NCBI RefSeq assembly: GCF_037975245.1
Contig: NC_092568.1
Span: forward strand, 32,520,501 to 32,584,500
Direction: 5' to 3'
DNA: 64,000 nucleotides
Source of the DNA: Apostichopus japonicus
Taxonomy: Eukaryota; Echinodermata; Holothuroidea; Aspidochirotida; Stichopodidae
Positions 13,644 to 25,400 of this stretch are shown piece by piece; position 1 is the stretch's first letter; each line of letters opens with the position of its first letter. The position numbers and the translations under genes were made by a program. The notes beneath the pieces are model-generated. The model was not told the DNA's origin. It searched no databases and worked only from the letters and a program-made list of their open reading frames with translations.

Positions 13644-14053
13644 CAGGGGGTAGGAGCCGGGGGGCACTGGGGAAACGTGCCCCCCTCACCTCCCCCACTT
13701 TCTTCCAAAATAGCAAATGTTCCCTACTGGCAAATAAAATGTGCCCCTTTGATGAAGAACTGTCTTTTGGATATCTTAAGCCTTTGTTAATTTTAATATT
13801 TTATTTTAATTATTTATTTTTAGTCTGTACATGCTATTTTTAAAACGGCATCCCATATATCTTTGTAGCACGGTTAACAATAAACAATCTTAATAAATAG
13901 TATTGATAGCATATTAACACATCATATATATTTAAGTGATATGGCCGGTGTGTATCGGTTAATAGCATAACGAGTGGTGGTTGTGGAATGAGAAAGTGCC
14001 CCTCTGATGTTCTGCCCCCCCCCCATACTTTTTGGAAGCTTCCAACCTCCCTG
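13644..14053. mobile_element. hAT-like non-autonomous transposon, 410 bp
   Basis: The left end is CAGGGGGTAGGAGCC. The right end reads inward as CAGGGAGGTTGGAAGC. The perfect flanking 8-bp duplication TGTACGAT (13636-13643 and 14054-14061) extends to ten matching bases by chance. The motif GTGCCCCT(T/C)TGATG occurs twice inside (near 13741 and 13996). No coding capacity. Confidence 0.8.
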
Positions 14054-15291
14054 TGTACGATACGAGACGATACGACAAAACAATCTGTGTTCACGCTATA
14101 TACACGTGACACATTTATGCAAATAAGTCCATCATCGACGTGGTATTATACTTTGACGGGAGATGCTTGCCGTCGCCTGTCTTGCAACAATACATCCAGA
14201 CACCAATCATGGCGTGGAGTACATATTTATGGAACGCGAAAAGCGCAACGCATTTCGTTGCCTCGATCGATTTCGCCTCCTTCTATTTCGTTGCCTCCCT
14301 TTATTTCGTTGCCTCCTTTGATTTCGTTGCTTCGTTCTATTTTGCTGCCTCGTTCTATTTCGTTGCCTCCTTCTATTTTGCTGCCTCCTTTTATTTCGTT
14401 GCCTCCATTGATTTCGTTGCCTCCTGATTTTGCTGCCTCCACCTATTTCGTTGCCTCGTTCTACATCGTTGCCTCGTTCGATTTCGTTGCCTCGATTGAA
14501 TTCGCCTGGTTATGTTAATTAGGTATTGCAGGCATGCATTGGTGGGCGGAGCTTTTTTCTCCTTCGGTCGCGACCGGCCGGTTAACGCGAACGTTACCTG
14601 GTCGATCACAGTGCCTAGCACGTACTGAGCAGCCTAGCACCTGTTTGAACGTAGCAGCCACTAAGAGCAGCCCCTAACAGCAGCCAATAGTGTATACATC
14701 AACGTTACACCGCCGTTGGCCACTGATGTTTGTACACTGTGACGAGCGCTGGGTACGCTGTGGCGGGAAAGTGGATCCCCAGCAGCCACTAAGGGCAGCC
14801 TAAATTAGCGGACAATAATAAGACTGTTACTTTTTCGTACCTGTTTTAAAGCGATAATAATTAACGCTATGAATACTGTAAAATGCCAATAATTGCACCA
14901 TATGAGAGAGAAGATGTTGCTCTTTCATGTGTTATAATTTTGGAATTAAATGGTGGACGATTTCTGCATCCATATTGAACTGAAACTTGTGATCCTACCA
15001 AATCTTGTGGAGAAAGGCGTAAATTGCGACAATTTTTATACCATTTCTTTTTTTTTTCAAATGTCTAAACAATTAATTTATGAGAATATGCAACAGTCAA
15101 GAGAGGTACAATGACGATGTTAAGTTATTCCTATTACACGTGGTATGAAAGAACAGTCAGTAACACTTTGATTTATTCAAATTCGATGGCTACAAACCGT
15201 TCGATCCTAACAGGAGTGGGATGCAAATGGGAAAATTAGCTCGAAACGCGCGGTAATGTGTTATGATCCAAACGTATTATTATTTCAAAAT

Positions 15292-15780
15292 CGATTAATT
15301 TGAGTTATCGACCTAGTTAGGAGGTTCGGTTAGCATCACATCAAAAAATAAAATTTCTTCTTTCACGTGTTATACCTACTATCGGTAACACAGCCGATTT
15401 TTTTTTGGACCAAAAGTGGCTAAAAGTTTTAAAATATTGATTAAATTTTTTATTCTTCAAAATCGATTAATTTGAGTTATCGACCTAGTTAGGAGGTTCG
15501 GTTAGCATCACATCAAAAAATAAAATTTCTTCTTTCACGTGTTATACCTACTATCGGTAACACAGCCGATTTTTTTTTGGACCAAAAGTGGCTAAAAGTT
15601 TTAAAATATTGATTAAATTTTTTATTCTTCAAAATCGATTAAGTTGAGTTATGGAGCCTATTGAGATGTCCGGTTAGCACCACATTAAAGTAGACAGGTT
15701 CATCATTCACGTGGTATATCTCTACTATCGGTAATAAAAATGATTTCTTGACCAAAAGTGGCCTCAAATTTTAACCCGAT
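15292..15780. repeat. ~172-bp tandem repeat inside the foldback element
   Basis: Two nearly identical copies begin near 15292 and 15465, and a diverged third begins near 15640. All carry GAGTTAT(C/G)GA, TTCACGTG and CTACTATCGGTAA in the same order. Confidence 0.88.
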
Positions 15781-16004
15781 ACGGACATCTTTAAACGCGC
15801 ATATATATACGTAATGTGTAATGACCAGAAAACTGTTTAATTTTTTTTCCCTTCAAAATCAATTAACTTTAGTTGTGGAGCCTACATTTTTCTGATCATT
15901 ACACATTATGTATATACAGCGCGTTTAGAGATGTCCGTATCGGGGTTAAAACTTTAAGGCCACTTTTGGTCAAGAAATCATTTTTGTTACCGATAGTAGA
16001 TAAT
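15723..16004. repeat. Nested inverted repeat (long hairpin)
   Basis: Arms 15723-15830 and 15893-16004 are inverted copies about 110 bp long with a loop of about 60 bp. Shared landmarks are CTACTATCGGTAA, GACCAAAAGTGGCC, CCGATACGGACATCT and TAATGTGTAATGA. Confidence 0.88.
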
Positions 16005-16747
16005 AGAACGAGGCAACGAAATCAAAGGAGGCAACGAAATCAAAGGAGACAACGAAATAAAGGGAGGCAACGAAATAGAAGGAGGCGAAATCGATCGAGG
16101 CAACGAAATACGTTGCGCTTTTGGCGTTCCATACATATTTGCCTCTATACTTCGCCAAACTACACAAAACCGCATCATGTCGGAACAAGATTTGTTGGAA
16201 AAAAGTGAAGTAGTTTGTGTTGCTTTGCTCATATAGCAGAGCTACATGTAGAAATGAGAGATCGCTATGTTGTTTCTAAATCCGTACCAATTGCCTCCCA
16301 TGCGGTTTTTATTCATATATTTTTGGCGGGACGTGTTTGTACGACCTACTTTACATATCCCACAAAGTTCAGAGGGAAACTCGAAATAGCAGATTTTCTT
16401 CAAAGGTCGTCATTATTCGGCTGCCAACGAATCATAAAGTTCACCGAAGTTGCACGTATTCACTATAACCCACACTAGAACTATAGATTTACTACCTATT
16501 GCCATTATGTATGTTCGTGCTCCATAGCATGATTACGATCCGTCAATAAACAATTTAAAAATAAAAAAACACATCGTATTCCGACACATTTATCAAACGA
16601 CAAAAGTTGAAATGATTTCAACTTTTTGTTAAGTGTGAGCGGTGTCATCTTATTACATAGTTGAACCATAGTTGAACGAGGCTATAAAGATTCAATACCC
16701 ATGTGTTGAAATCCGACCGTATATTTATCGATATCAGTCAAATTCTA

Positions 16748-17440
16748 GGTTAGTTTAGTAGCAAGAAAGGATCAGGAAGGACACTCAAGCCCCTATTGGA
16801 GAGGGGGGGGGGGGAACAGAAGACACAAAAAATCAGACCCGATTACAATGCTGAAAGTGCTTGTCCAAAGGATTCTTAAACCTATTCACACTACTTGTAA
16901 GTACAACTTCTCGGGTAAACCATTCTTCTCATTAACAACCCTATTAGAAAACAAGTTATGCCGAATATTAATCGTATACTTTGTGACTTTTGGAGTTTGA
17001 GACAATGACCTCTGGTACAACTACTATTAGCAAACAAGAAAAAGTCGGTAAAGGATAAATTGTCAAAACCATACACAATCTTGAAAACCTGAATCAAGTC
17101 CCCACGTAACCTCCTAAGCTCCAGTGTGGTGAGATTCAACAGTTGTAACCGCCTATTATAAGGAACACCCTTTAAGGAACTAATCATCCTAGAAGCCCTC
17201 CTCTGGACCTTTCGCGAGTACTTCCTTATCCTTATAGCAAAATATGGGTTCCAAGACTGCACAGCATACTCCAGATGAGGCCTTACCAACTGCTTATAAA
17301 GTCTAACAACTCTGTCCTCTTTCAGAGTACTTCCTTATCCTTATAGCAAAATATGGGTTCCAAGACTGCACAGCATACTCCAGATGAGGCCTTACCAACT
17401 GCTTATAAAGTCTAACAACTCTGTCCTCTTTCAGAAAACT
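16748..17440 (-). pseudogene. CR1-like LINE, 3' end of reverse transcriptase, copy 2
   Basis: The minus-strand frame 17289-16891 encodes VRPHLEYAVQSWNPYFAI, then KVQRRASRMI, then LNLTTLELRRLRGDLIQVFK and TRGHCLKL. This is the conserved thumb and C-terminal end of CR1/Rex-type non-LTR reverse transcriptases. The frame is shifted after LKL, so the usual C-terminus is out of frame. Upstream, a 109-bp piece is tandemly duplicated (starts 17216 and 17325), and the 5' part of the element is missing, as is usual for 5'-truncated LINE copies. It is decayed and non-functional. Confidence 0.85.
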
Positions 17441-17451
17441 AAACTATTTAT

Positions 17452-17969
17452 CAGGGGTTCCCTAACTGGGGTGCATGAACCCCCAGGGGGTGCGTGAGTC
17501 CATTCCAGGGGGTTCGTGAGACGTTTCTGAAAGTCAAAACTAGAGTCCTTTTTGTTGAAATCTGATATATCATATAAGTTAGTAATGTACAAAACTCGTA
17601 CCTATCGACAAACCCTTTTCGCGTTCCATACGCATATGTTGCCATAGTACCGTACCGTACATGAGATGAATAACTGAATTATGAAACAGACACAGGCCGC
17701 ATGACTTTGGTGAAGTTGGTGTGCGCATGACAGTACGTCATGAAGATAAAGAGCTGAGAAAGTAACTGAAAGGTTGGCCAAAGTAATTATTATTATTTTG
17801 GAAATTGCAGATGACCTCCATTTTGCCCGACACAAAGCAAAGTTAGCATAAACGCATTCTTGAAAATGATAGTATAATGACTCAGATCGTGTCTCGAAGA
17901 GTTGGGGGTTCGTGGACAACTCTGACATCCTCAGGGGGTTCGTGGGGGGATAAAGTTAGGGAAACCCTG
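17452..17969. mobile_element. hAT-like non-autonomous transposon, 518 bp
   Basis: Left end CAGGGGTTCCCTAACT and right end AGTTAGGGAAACCCTG are inverted. CAGGGGTTCCC-type termini are typical of hAT elements. The flanks CTATTTAT (17444-17451) and CTATAGAT (17970-17977) match at 6 of 8 positions. Subterminal GGGGGTTCGTG motifs occur at both ends. It contains a 15-bp match (17615-17629) to the terminus of the foldback element at 14229. Confidence 0.78.
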
Positions 17970-17977
17970 CTATAGAT

Positions 17978-18593
17978 GCTTCACATCCGAATCAAAGTTG
18001 CTCTTCGAGTCACCGGTGAACGATCTTTCGACAAGTTTAATATTTTAGTCACGGATGTATTTTATAGGCGGCTGTTAGTGATGCTTTATAAACTAACTTT
18101 AGTTCATTTGAAACAATCATAAAAATATTACACGTAGACACGTCATTACTGTCATTTCCCAATAGAACTGGACTATTTTTAGGTATAACACGATTCAACA
18201 TTGTCACGTTACTAAATCAAACCATTTTATTGTCTCTCACATACATATAGGTGCATCATTAATCCTTCTGTAACACGTATGCCCAGGTACACAGGCTATG
18301 GAAGTAGCAGAATTATTTTTAAACAACGAAGAACACGTATGAATTTGGCAATGCGTTTTACAATATCATGAAGATTTTGAATATAGCTAAACAGGGATCA
18401 ATAAATGGCAAGTATAGGCAAATGGTTGCTGTAACCCCTTGCCCTAGCAAAGTATCAATTTAAACTGTGTTGACGTCACCGCAAACATGTTTTTATTTTT
18501 GTTGGCTGGTTTTCACTTCCTGTATTTCTTCTCACGATTCCTCCTATTATAGTTTACAACCAAGACTGGAAGAAGCGTAATGGAGTTAGCCAA
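17978..18593. other. Intergenic, nothing recognised
   Basis: AT-rich unique sequence up to the edge of the 28-bp minisatellite. No feature supported. Confidence 0.4.
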
Positions 18594-19731
18594 CCCCGAA
18601 CAACACCCATCCCCTCGCCAACCCCGAACAATCCCGATCCCCTCGCCAGCCCCGAACAACCCCCATCCCCTCGCCAATCCCGAACAACCCCCATCCCCTC
18701 GCCAACCCCGAACAACCCCATCTCCTCGCCAACCCCGAACAGAACAACCCCATCCCCTCGCCAGCCCGGACAACCCCCATCCCCTCGCCAATCCCGGACA
18801 ACCCCCATCCCCTCGCCAATCACGAACAATCTCCTCGCCAATCCCGAACAACCCCCATCTCCTCGCCAACCCCGAACAACCCCCATCCCCTCGCCAACCC
18901 CGAACAACTCCATCTCCTCGCCAATCCCGAACAACCCCCATCCCCTCGCCAACCCCGAACAACCCCCATCCCCTCGCCAATCCCGAACAACCCCCATCCC
19001 CTCGCCAACCCCGAACAACCCCATCTCCTCGCCAACCCCGAACAGAACAACCCCATCCCCTCGCCAGCCCCGGACAACCCCCATCCCCTCGCCAATCCCG
19101 AACAACCCCCATCCCCTCGCCAATCCCGAACAACCCCCATCTCCTCGCCAATCCCGAACAACCCCCATCCCCTCGCCAGCCCCGAACAACCCCCATCCCC
19201 TCGCCAATCCCGAACAATCTCCTCGCCAATCCCGAACAACCCCATCTCCTCGCCAACCCCGAACAACCCCCATCCCCTCGCCAACCCCGAACAACCCCCA
19301 TCCCCTCGCCAGCCCTGAACAACCCCCATCCCCTCGCCAACCCCGAACAACCCCCATCCCCTCGCCAACCCCGAACAACCCCATCTCCTCGCCAACCCCG
19401 AACAGAACAACCCCCATCCCCTCGCCATCCCGGACAAACCCCATCCCCTCGCCAATCCCGAACAATCCCCTCGCCAATCCCGAACAACCCCCATCCCCTC
19501 GCCAACCCCGAGCAACCCCCATCCCCTCGCCAATCCCGAACAACCCCCATCTCCTCGCCAATCCCAAACAATCCCCTCGCCAATCCCGAACAACCCCCAT
19601 CCCCTCGCCAACCCCCATCCCCTCGCCAACCCCGAACAACCCCATCTCCTCGCCAACCCCGAACAACCCCATCCCTCGCCAACCCCCATCCCTCGCCAAA
19701 CCCGAACAACCCCATCTCCTCGCCAACAGAG
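18594..19731. repeat. 28-bp CT-poor/C-rich minisatellite, ~40 units
   Basis: The unit approximates CCCATCCCCTCGCCAA(C/T) plus CCCGAACAACC, with common variants CATCTCCTC, CCAGCCC and an inserted GAACA. Because 28 is not a multiple of three and the unit lacks stops, long frames stay open on both strands (for example 18513-19715 minus and 18580-19755 plus). These are not genes. Strand asymmetry (C-rich on plus) is extreme. Confidence 0.95.
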
Positions 19732-19885
19732 ATGAGACGAAGCGTACCCCAATGAAGGCAGAATCACTGAAACACCTCTCCCAAGCCCAACAGAGAAGGA
19801 GCGGAGCCTATGAAGACCGAAACCCCTGAAAACCCTCTCTTTGGCCCAACAGAGATGAGACGAATTGTATCCAATAAAGGACCGA
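19722..19885. repeat. ~60-bp imperfect repeat, three units
   Basis: CCAACAGAGA(T/A)G(A/G)GA recurs at about 19723, 19787 and 19846 with similar following sequence (AATGAAG or AATAAAG, CTGAAA, CCTCTC). The array abuts the 28-bp minisatellite. Confidence 0.7.
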
Positions 19886-21154
19886 ACTATACGCGCAACA
19901 AAATGGCATGCTCGGTTCTTAATGACGTCAGAAAAGGCGGTCATTGTTTACCGGAAATGACGTTTTGACTGACTTTCAGACGTTACATTGGGACATTAAT
20001 TAAGAAAGTTGAGAACAGAATATCACTTTGGTTCTTTTAAACATTTATTTCAATCGCTTGGATGATTTAACATGGACTTTTTGTAAAAGAGTAAATATAG
20101 AATAAATAATTCTTGTGAAATAAATATACAAATTTTAAATAACAAAACAGGACTTGAAAATACGATTTACTTAATGAGAATGAGAACATGGAAATGTTAA
20201 ACATAAAATGTAAAATTTCGAATAACGTGTGTGAATAAATATATGTAACCTTAATATCTTTCTAATCTTTTACATAGTCTTCTACTTAAAATTATTTCCA
20301 AACGTCCAATCTGAAGTTCACCTTCACTCTAAATATTCCCCTTCAGTATTTGGTATCCATTTGGTAATGGAATGTTAAGTTATATATATATGTGGTGTAC
20401 GCAGTCACGAAGGCACAAACCAACAAGTAAAAATTCTGCTTTTTAATGCTTTTTAAGTAAAAAATTGAGTTTCGTCTCACATTCGTTCTATACTCTCTTT
20501 CACTCTTCTCTGAAAGTATTTTACTTTTGCAAGCGACAGCAACAAAAAATAAAATAAAATTATAATAAAAATTATAATTAAAAAAAAATATATAGAGAAA
20601 ATGATGTCCAATGTAAAGATACAAAACAATGATATAGACAGTTGTACTTGGAGCAGGGAGGGGGCGGGGAGTGGGGAGGGGCGGGGAGTGGGGAGGGGGC
20701 GGGTTAAGATATTAAGCCTTCCAGTGTAGAAATCTAAGAGGCGGGGTTCCCCCCCCCCCCCCCCACATGTGATGTGACAGAGAGGGAAAATAGAGTAACT
20801 TTTGTCGAGTCGCTCGTGGACCCCCAAGGACAAGGTCAAAGTCTAGATGAATAAAGGGCTGAAAACCAAAGCATAGATCCAGTTGATAGAAAACAAACTG
20901 ATCAACGATATGAAACCCAAGGAAGATTTTGGATTAGTAATATGTATTAAATGGAAGACGCATTTTAACTTAATATTAAAGAGTAATATCAAAGATATTA
21001 TAATTCTGAATTATATGACGTTAAATTAAAAATATAATTTATACAAGCCCTTCTTAAGAACTTAAGAATTGAATTGATAATTCGAATTGACCTAAGAAAA
21101 CTAGTAGCCTAGGTAATTGTTGTGTTCTGGACGTTTCAATTTAAGAAAGGGGGA
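19886..21154. other. Intergenic; G-rich minisatellite near 20650
   Basis: Mostly AT-rich DNA. At 20649-20706 about three copies of GGGGCGGGGAGTGGGGAGG give multiple runs of four or more G, a possible quadruplex. A poly-C run lies at 20749-20763. The stretch just before 21155 could be the 3' internal end of an LTR retrotransposon. Confidence 0.5.
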
Positions 21155-21443
21155 TGTGATGTGACGTCATAAGTCTAATTGTCATGTAACCAGTCACACT
21201 GTTATATTATTGGCTTATCAGATAAGATGCTGGTTAAGCCAATTACATCCCATGTTATCTCATTAAGTATGTAAACTATAAATACTCATGTACGCTACTG
21301 TATACTATTACTCTCCATGCCTGCTGCTACTCCTTACGGTTATACTATACACAACATTGTTTATGGTTATTGACGTTACGTGAAATATATGTTCAAGAAT
21401 CAAGAATGACTTTTCCTTCATTATATTGACGTCTTCCGGAACA
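21155..21443 (+). mobile_element. Probable LTR preceded by a polypurine tract
   Basis: AAGAAAGGGGGA immediately precedes TGTGATGTGACGTCA, the arrangement expected of a polypurine tract and the 5' edge of a 3' LTR. Inside are CTATAAATAC (TATA-like) and a plausible 3' edge at CTTCCGGAACA. It is about 289 bp long. I found no second LTR, internal pol frame or clear target duplication, so the element would be truncated or solo and the right edge is approximate. Confidence 0.42.
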
Positions 21444-22496
21444 TATAATATGACACCCCCCTATGACATTGAAGAATTGTCCGCAAGTGTTGAGGTTGTA
21501 TCGCATATACATGTTATATATTATGTCAGCCTGCTGTACACTAGAAATTGCTGTAATGTTACATGTACCAGAAGTAAGCGTGGTTGCGCCCCTGGAAGTA
21601 GGTATATTTTATCAATATTTCTATCCTTCACGAAAAACATAACTTAGTATATAAAACGTCATTTATTCCACGCAAACGATAATATGATCAGAAATTAAGT
21701 CCTTAACAACAAATGCAAAAAGCACTAGTCGATATAAGTTAACGTTTTGGTCCTTCAAATCCATTTTTACAAACTTAGAAAAATAGTTTACTAGCCGTTA
21801 ACGTACGCCTCTATCTATATAAAAGTACACTTTGAAATACCTCACCGGTTTTACATCTATTGCTCAGTTTTAGCTTATAAAAATATATATAATTTAATTG
21901 GAACAAATTTATTTTACAACTTTATTGATAAAAAAAAAGAACGGAATTCACTTAAAATTCATCATTCCCATACGTCCCTGCCAGTTTTCCACGTTAAAGT
22001 GACATTAAAAAAAAGAGGGTGTGGTCGTTGTTCACGCGTCATGCCGAGTACTCTATTTTCGTCACGAATGTAGGACAGAATTTCTCTGTTTATTATGAAT
22101 TCTCGATCCTTCAGTTTTGGAGGTCCTTGCTTATATAATAATAGGAAGGGCCCGATGGCTAGCCACTTTGTGCGTGTGTGTGTGTTTGTGTATAATGTGT
22201 TTGAAACTGTTACCGGTTCGCCAGGATTCGTTTATATGTACAAACAAGATATGGAATGGCGCAAGTAATGGAACAGGTTATCCTCAACTTAATCGGTGTT
22301 ACAAAGTACAATGTCCTTTAACACCCAATTACTTAAGTTTCATAAAATAGAAGAAAACCTTATCTTCTCATTGGAGCTTGGAAGTAAAATTATTTTGTAA
22401 TCCATCCTCTTACAGATTCGTCGATACTCATTGTTTTACTTGAAATAGACATAAGGTGAAAGCAGAATGTTCACACGCGTTTAAGACCACCTTGCA
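21444..22496. other. P450 3' flank, no gene supported
   Basis: AT-rich. The only functional hint is a minus-strand AATAAA (TTTATT at 22089-22094), about 400 nt past the P450 stop codon and a candidate polyadenylation signal. Confidence 0.4.
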
Positions 22497-25400
22497 CTAT
22501 GCCATCAGGATGGCCTCATTCTTGGAGGTTATTTCCGTCAGCATTTCACTGTCTGTAAGTTCTGTCTGTCTGTTAACTCGTCGAATTGCCCTCATCTTAA
22601 AAGGGACGGGACAACGCGTCGTACCTGCGACCCCGTCAAACTCTGGCGTTATCTCGTCATCAGCCGGGAGGATCTCAAAGTGATGTAAGAGAGTAGTGAG
22701 GGCTACAAACAGCTCCTTCCTGGCAAGATTCTCACCCATACAGACACGTTTACCTATATAGTTAAAACAAACAAACAAAAGTACACGTGGATAAATGTCT
22801 TATTTATACAATGGTTTGTGTCGCTTATAGTTAACGTATTGTCTGTATAATATGCATGCAACTGGCGCCAACAGTGAGACAGCTTTAACTGGTAAGTATA
22901 TATACCATAAGTCAGATATAAAAATATAAATAGATAACAATTCTACTTAGGGTTACGAACCTTAACCATGGAATGCTTGAATCACAACTTTCACACAGAC
23001 TTGGTTGTGTATTACTTGGGTTATACCCCCCCCCCCCCCCCCCAAGATTAAGAATGTTCGACTCATCGTATTAAGCGGTGATGTAGCTACACTATATAAT
23101 ACACTTTAAATACACTCTCAAATTAAAAAATTGTCATAAAAAAAATTGTTATAGAAAAAATTATAAACCTTATAGGCTTTCGTATTTTCTGTTTATTTTT
23201 GGTTAATGTTTGTTAATGAGAAGAGAATGTCTTTCTTCATTAGCTCCATATCATAAATTTATTTTTTTATGCGGGCAATTTGTTTGAAAGTATAAGATTC
23301 GTCGTATAAGCAGCAGGCCTAAATTGGGTATTATCCAGCGTTACCCAATCCAAATGAAGGAAGTCAATATATATCGTATCATAGCAAAATGGAATCTCTG
23401 TATAATTATTATTTATCTTCTTACCAACAGAGAATGGCATGTAAGCTTGTGCAATCTTGACTTTGCCAGTTTCATCAATGAAACGACTTGGATCAAACAA
23501 TTCTGGGTTTCTCCAATCTTTAGGGTCCATATGTGCCCCATAGATATTGGCTAGGATGCGAGTACCAACGGGAAGTTTGTAACCGTCCAAGACAACTGGT
23601 TGAGTTACACAATGAGGTATAGCAAACGGTATCACGTTACCAACTCGGTATATCTCCAACAACGTTGCCTGTATCAGATGATAAAGAGAAATTTTGTATA
23701 ATAATAAATATGAAAAAAATATATATAATGCACAGGAAACAGACAATATTGCATGTTTATAACAAATTGTACTGAAACAAATAAAGGAGAAAAACCGTTC
23801 ACGTAACACAATACCGGTATACTGATTAATATGTGTCACAATTTTGTATGGAATTCAAACAGTTTTTTTTGCGTTGATTCTTCAGTTTCTGCCACTTTAA
23901 TCAGTTTTAAAAAGATTTGTCAGTGCTTTCAAAAAGTAGTAAAGCCTACTAAAGCCAACAATTTATTGATCAAAGCACGTGGAATCTTTTGTCAAAGCAC
24001 GTTATCCTCCTGTTGGTTCATCTATGCATCATTTGAAGTGTTTTTTTTTTGGGGGGGGGGGTGCTCCCAGATCCACTGCACGGGTTATGCTGCTTCAACT
24101 CCCTTCCCCCGATCATTGACCCAGGGCCACCCCCCCTCTCTCTATCTGACTCTATGTCTCTTTTCAGCCCTGATCACCAACATTGGTGGTATATATAGGT
24201 TCTTAAAATATTTAAGAAAGACGGCCGTAAGAGAGAATGATTTCCCAGCGTATTAGATTTGACAGTTTAAAACTCACCTTGGTATATGGCAATTGGTTTA
24301 ATTGTTGGTAATCGGGGACACAACCCAATCCGACGACATCTTCCATTTCTTTTTGTATCCGTCTCTGAACATCCGGGTACTTCACCATAGCGCATAGACT
24401 CCATAACATTGCGGCGTTAATAGTCTCCAAACCGCCGACGAAGATGTCGAGAACTATGTTAGGTAAGTTAGCTTCGTCTATTTCCTTCATCTTAGTGAAG
24501 TTTGGTTGATCGCTGGCTCTGTTTCCATACATCCCTGTTGTATTCATGTTGATGTCTGCTGCGGCTGGGAGAATTCCAATATGATCAATTTCATCCACTG
24601 CTTCTGCAGTGCGATTGAAATACATATCCAAAAGATCGTCACATGACCTTGTTCGATCCCGTAATCTCATTGTTTTATGTTCTTCGATCCTCTCTTTGAT
24701 GAAACTAATAATGCCATCATAGCCTCCTAAAATATTCTGGAAAACTTTCTCAGCTTGGCCAAAGAATGGCAGAGTCCTCGAGGCTTTGGCTAAATTTTGC
24801 ATGTAAGTATCTGCGTTGCGATGCAGGCGGTGAAATTCCGGATCGTCTGCAGCGTACCGCTTTCCAAAACAAAATCTACAAATGATATTACAAAAGGTCA
24901 GTTTCACTAATCCAGATGGGTCAATCGCTTGACCATTTTCCTTAATGAGAGCGTTTTTCATACACTCTACCTCCTCTTTTATGATATGTTGAATCTTGTC
25001 TTGGCCAAGTTGACGGAACAAAGAGAACCAGAAGCTACGGTGCAACCTCCACCCGGCATCCGGCTGCTCGTTTGCTACAGCTGTTTCATAGGATAAGAAA
25101 AAGTTATTGATAACAATATTATTATTTATTGATAGAAATATTTATTCAAATGGTTAGCGAGTGCAGGATCACGAGGGCAGGACTTTGGAGACTTTGTATG
25201 TGTAAGGATAGTTACGACCAATCCACTGACCCAGCGGCAGAAATGGAAACTTTTCAAATTCAATTTTTCACCTGACTTTAAGACCGCCGGTGGAGTAGGG
25301 ATGAAGTCAGAAAGCTTGTAGCGGTATAGTTAACTGTATAGTGTACAGGGAACCCAACTATATTGATCAATTTGAATCAATGGGCTGCAGACATGGTGGT

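Larger units (their letters stand above)
14229..16132. mobile_element. Foldback-type transposon, 1904 bp, arms built of 18-bp repeats
   Basis: Ends ATGGAACGC and GCGTTCCAT are inverted and flanked by the perfect 8-bp duplication ACATATTT (14221-14228 and 16133-16140). The left arm (to about 14510) and right arm (16003-16132) are inverted copies made of 18-bp units of the type GCCTCCTTCTATTTCGTT. The interior holds a tandem repeat of about 172 bp (15292-15780) and a second nested inverted repeat (15723-15830 against 15893-16004). No transposase reading frame was found. The many open frames through the 18-bp arrays are repeat artefacts. Confidence 0.82.

Noticed and set aside
13988..14518. 176-codon frame, Ser/Pro/Leu-rich, and overlapping Phe/Ala/Ser frames
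   Set aside because: Translation of the 18-bp repeat arm of the foldback element. The frames mirror those of the other arm at 15970-16232.
18513..19944. Long frames of 370-400 codons on both strands (Gly/Trp-rich minus, Pro-rich plus)
   Set aside because: They all run through the 28-bp minisatellite, whose unit has no stop codons. Three or more overlapping frames are open at once and no domain is present.
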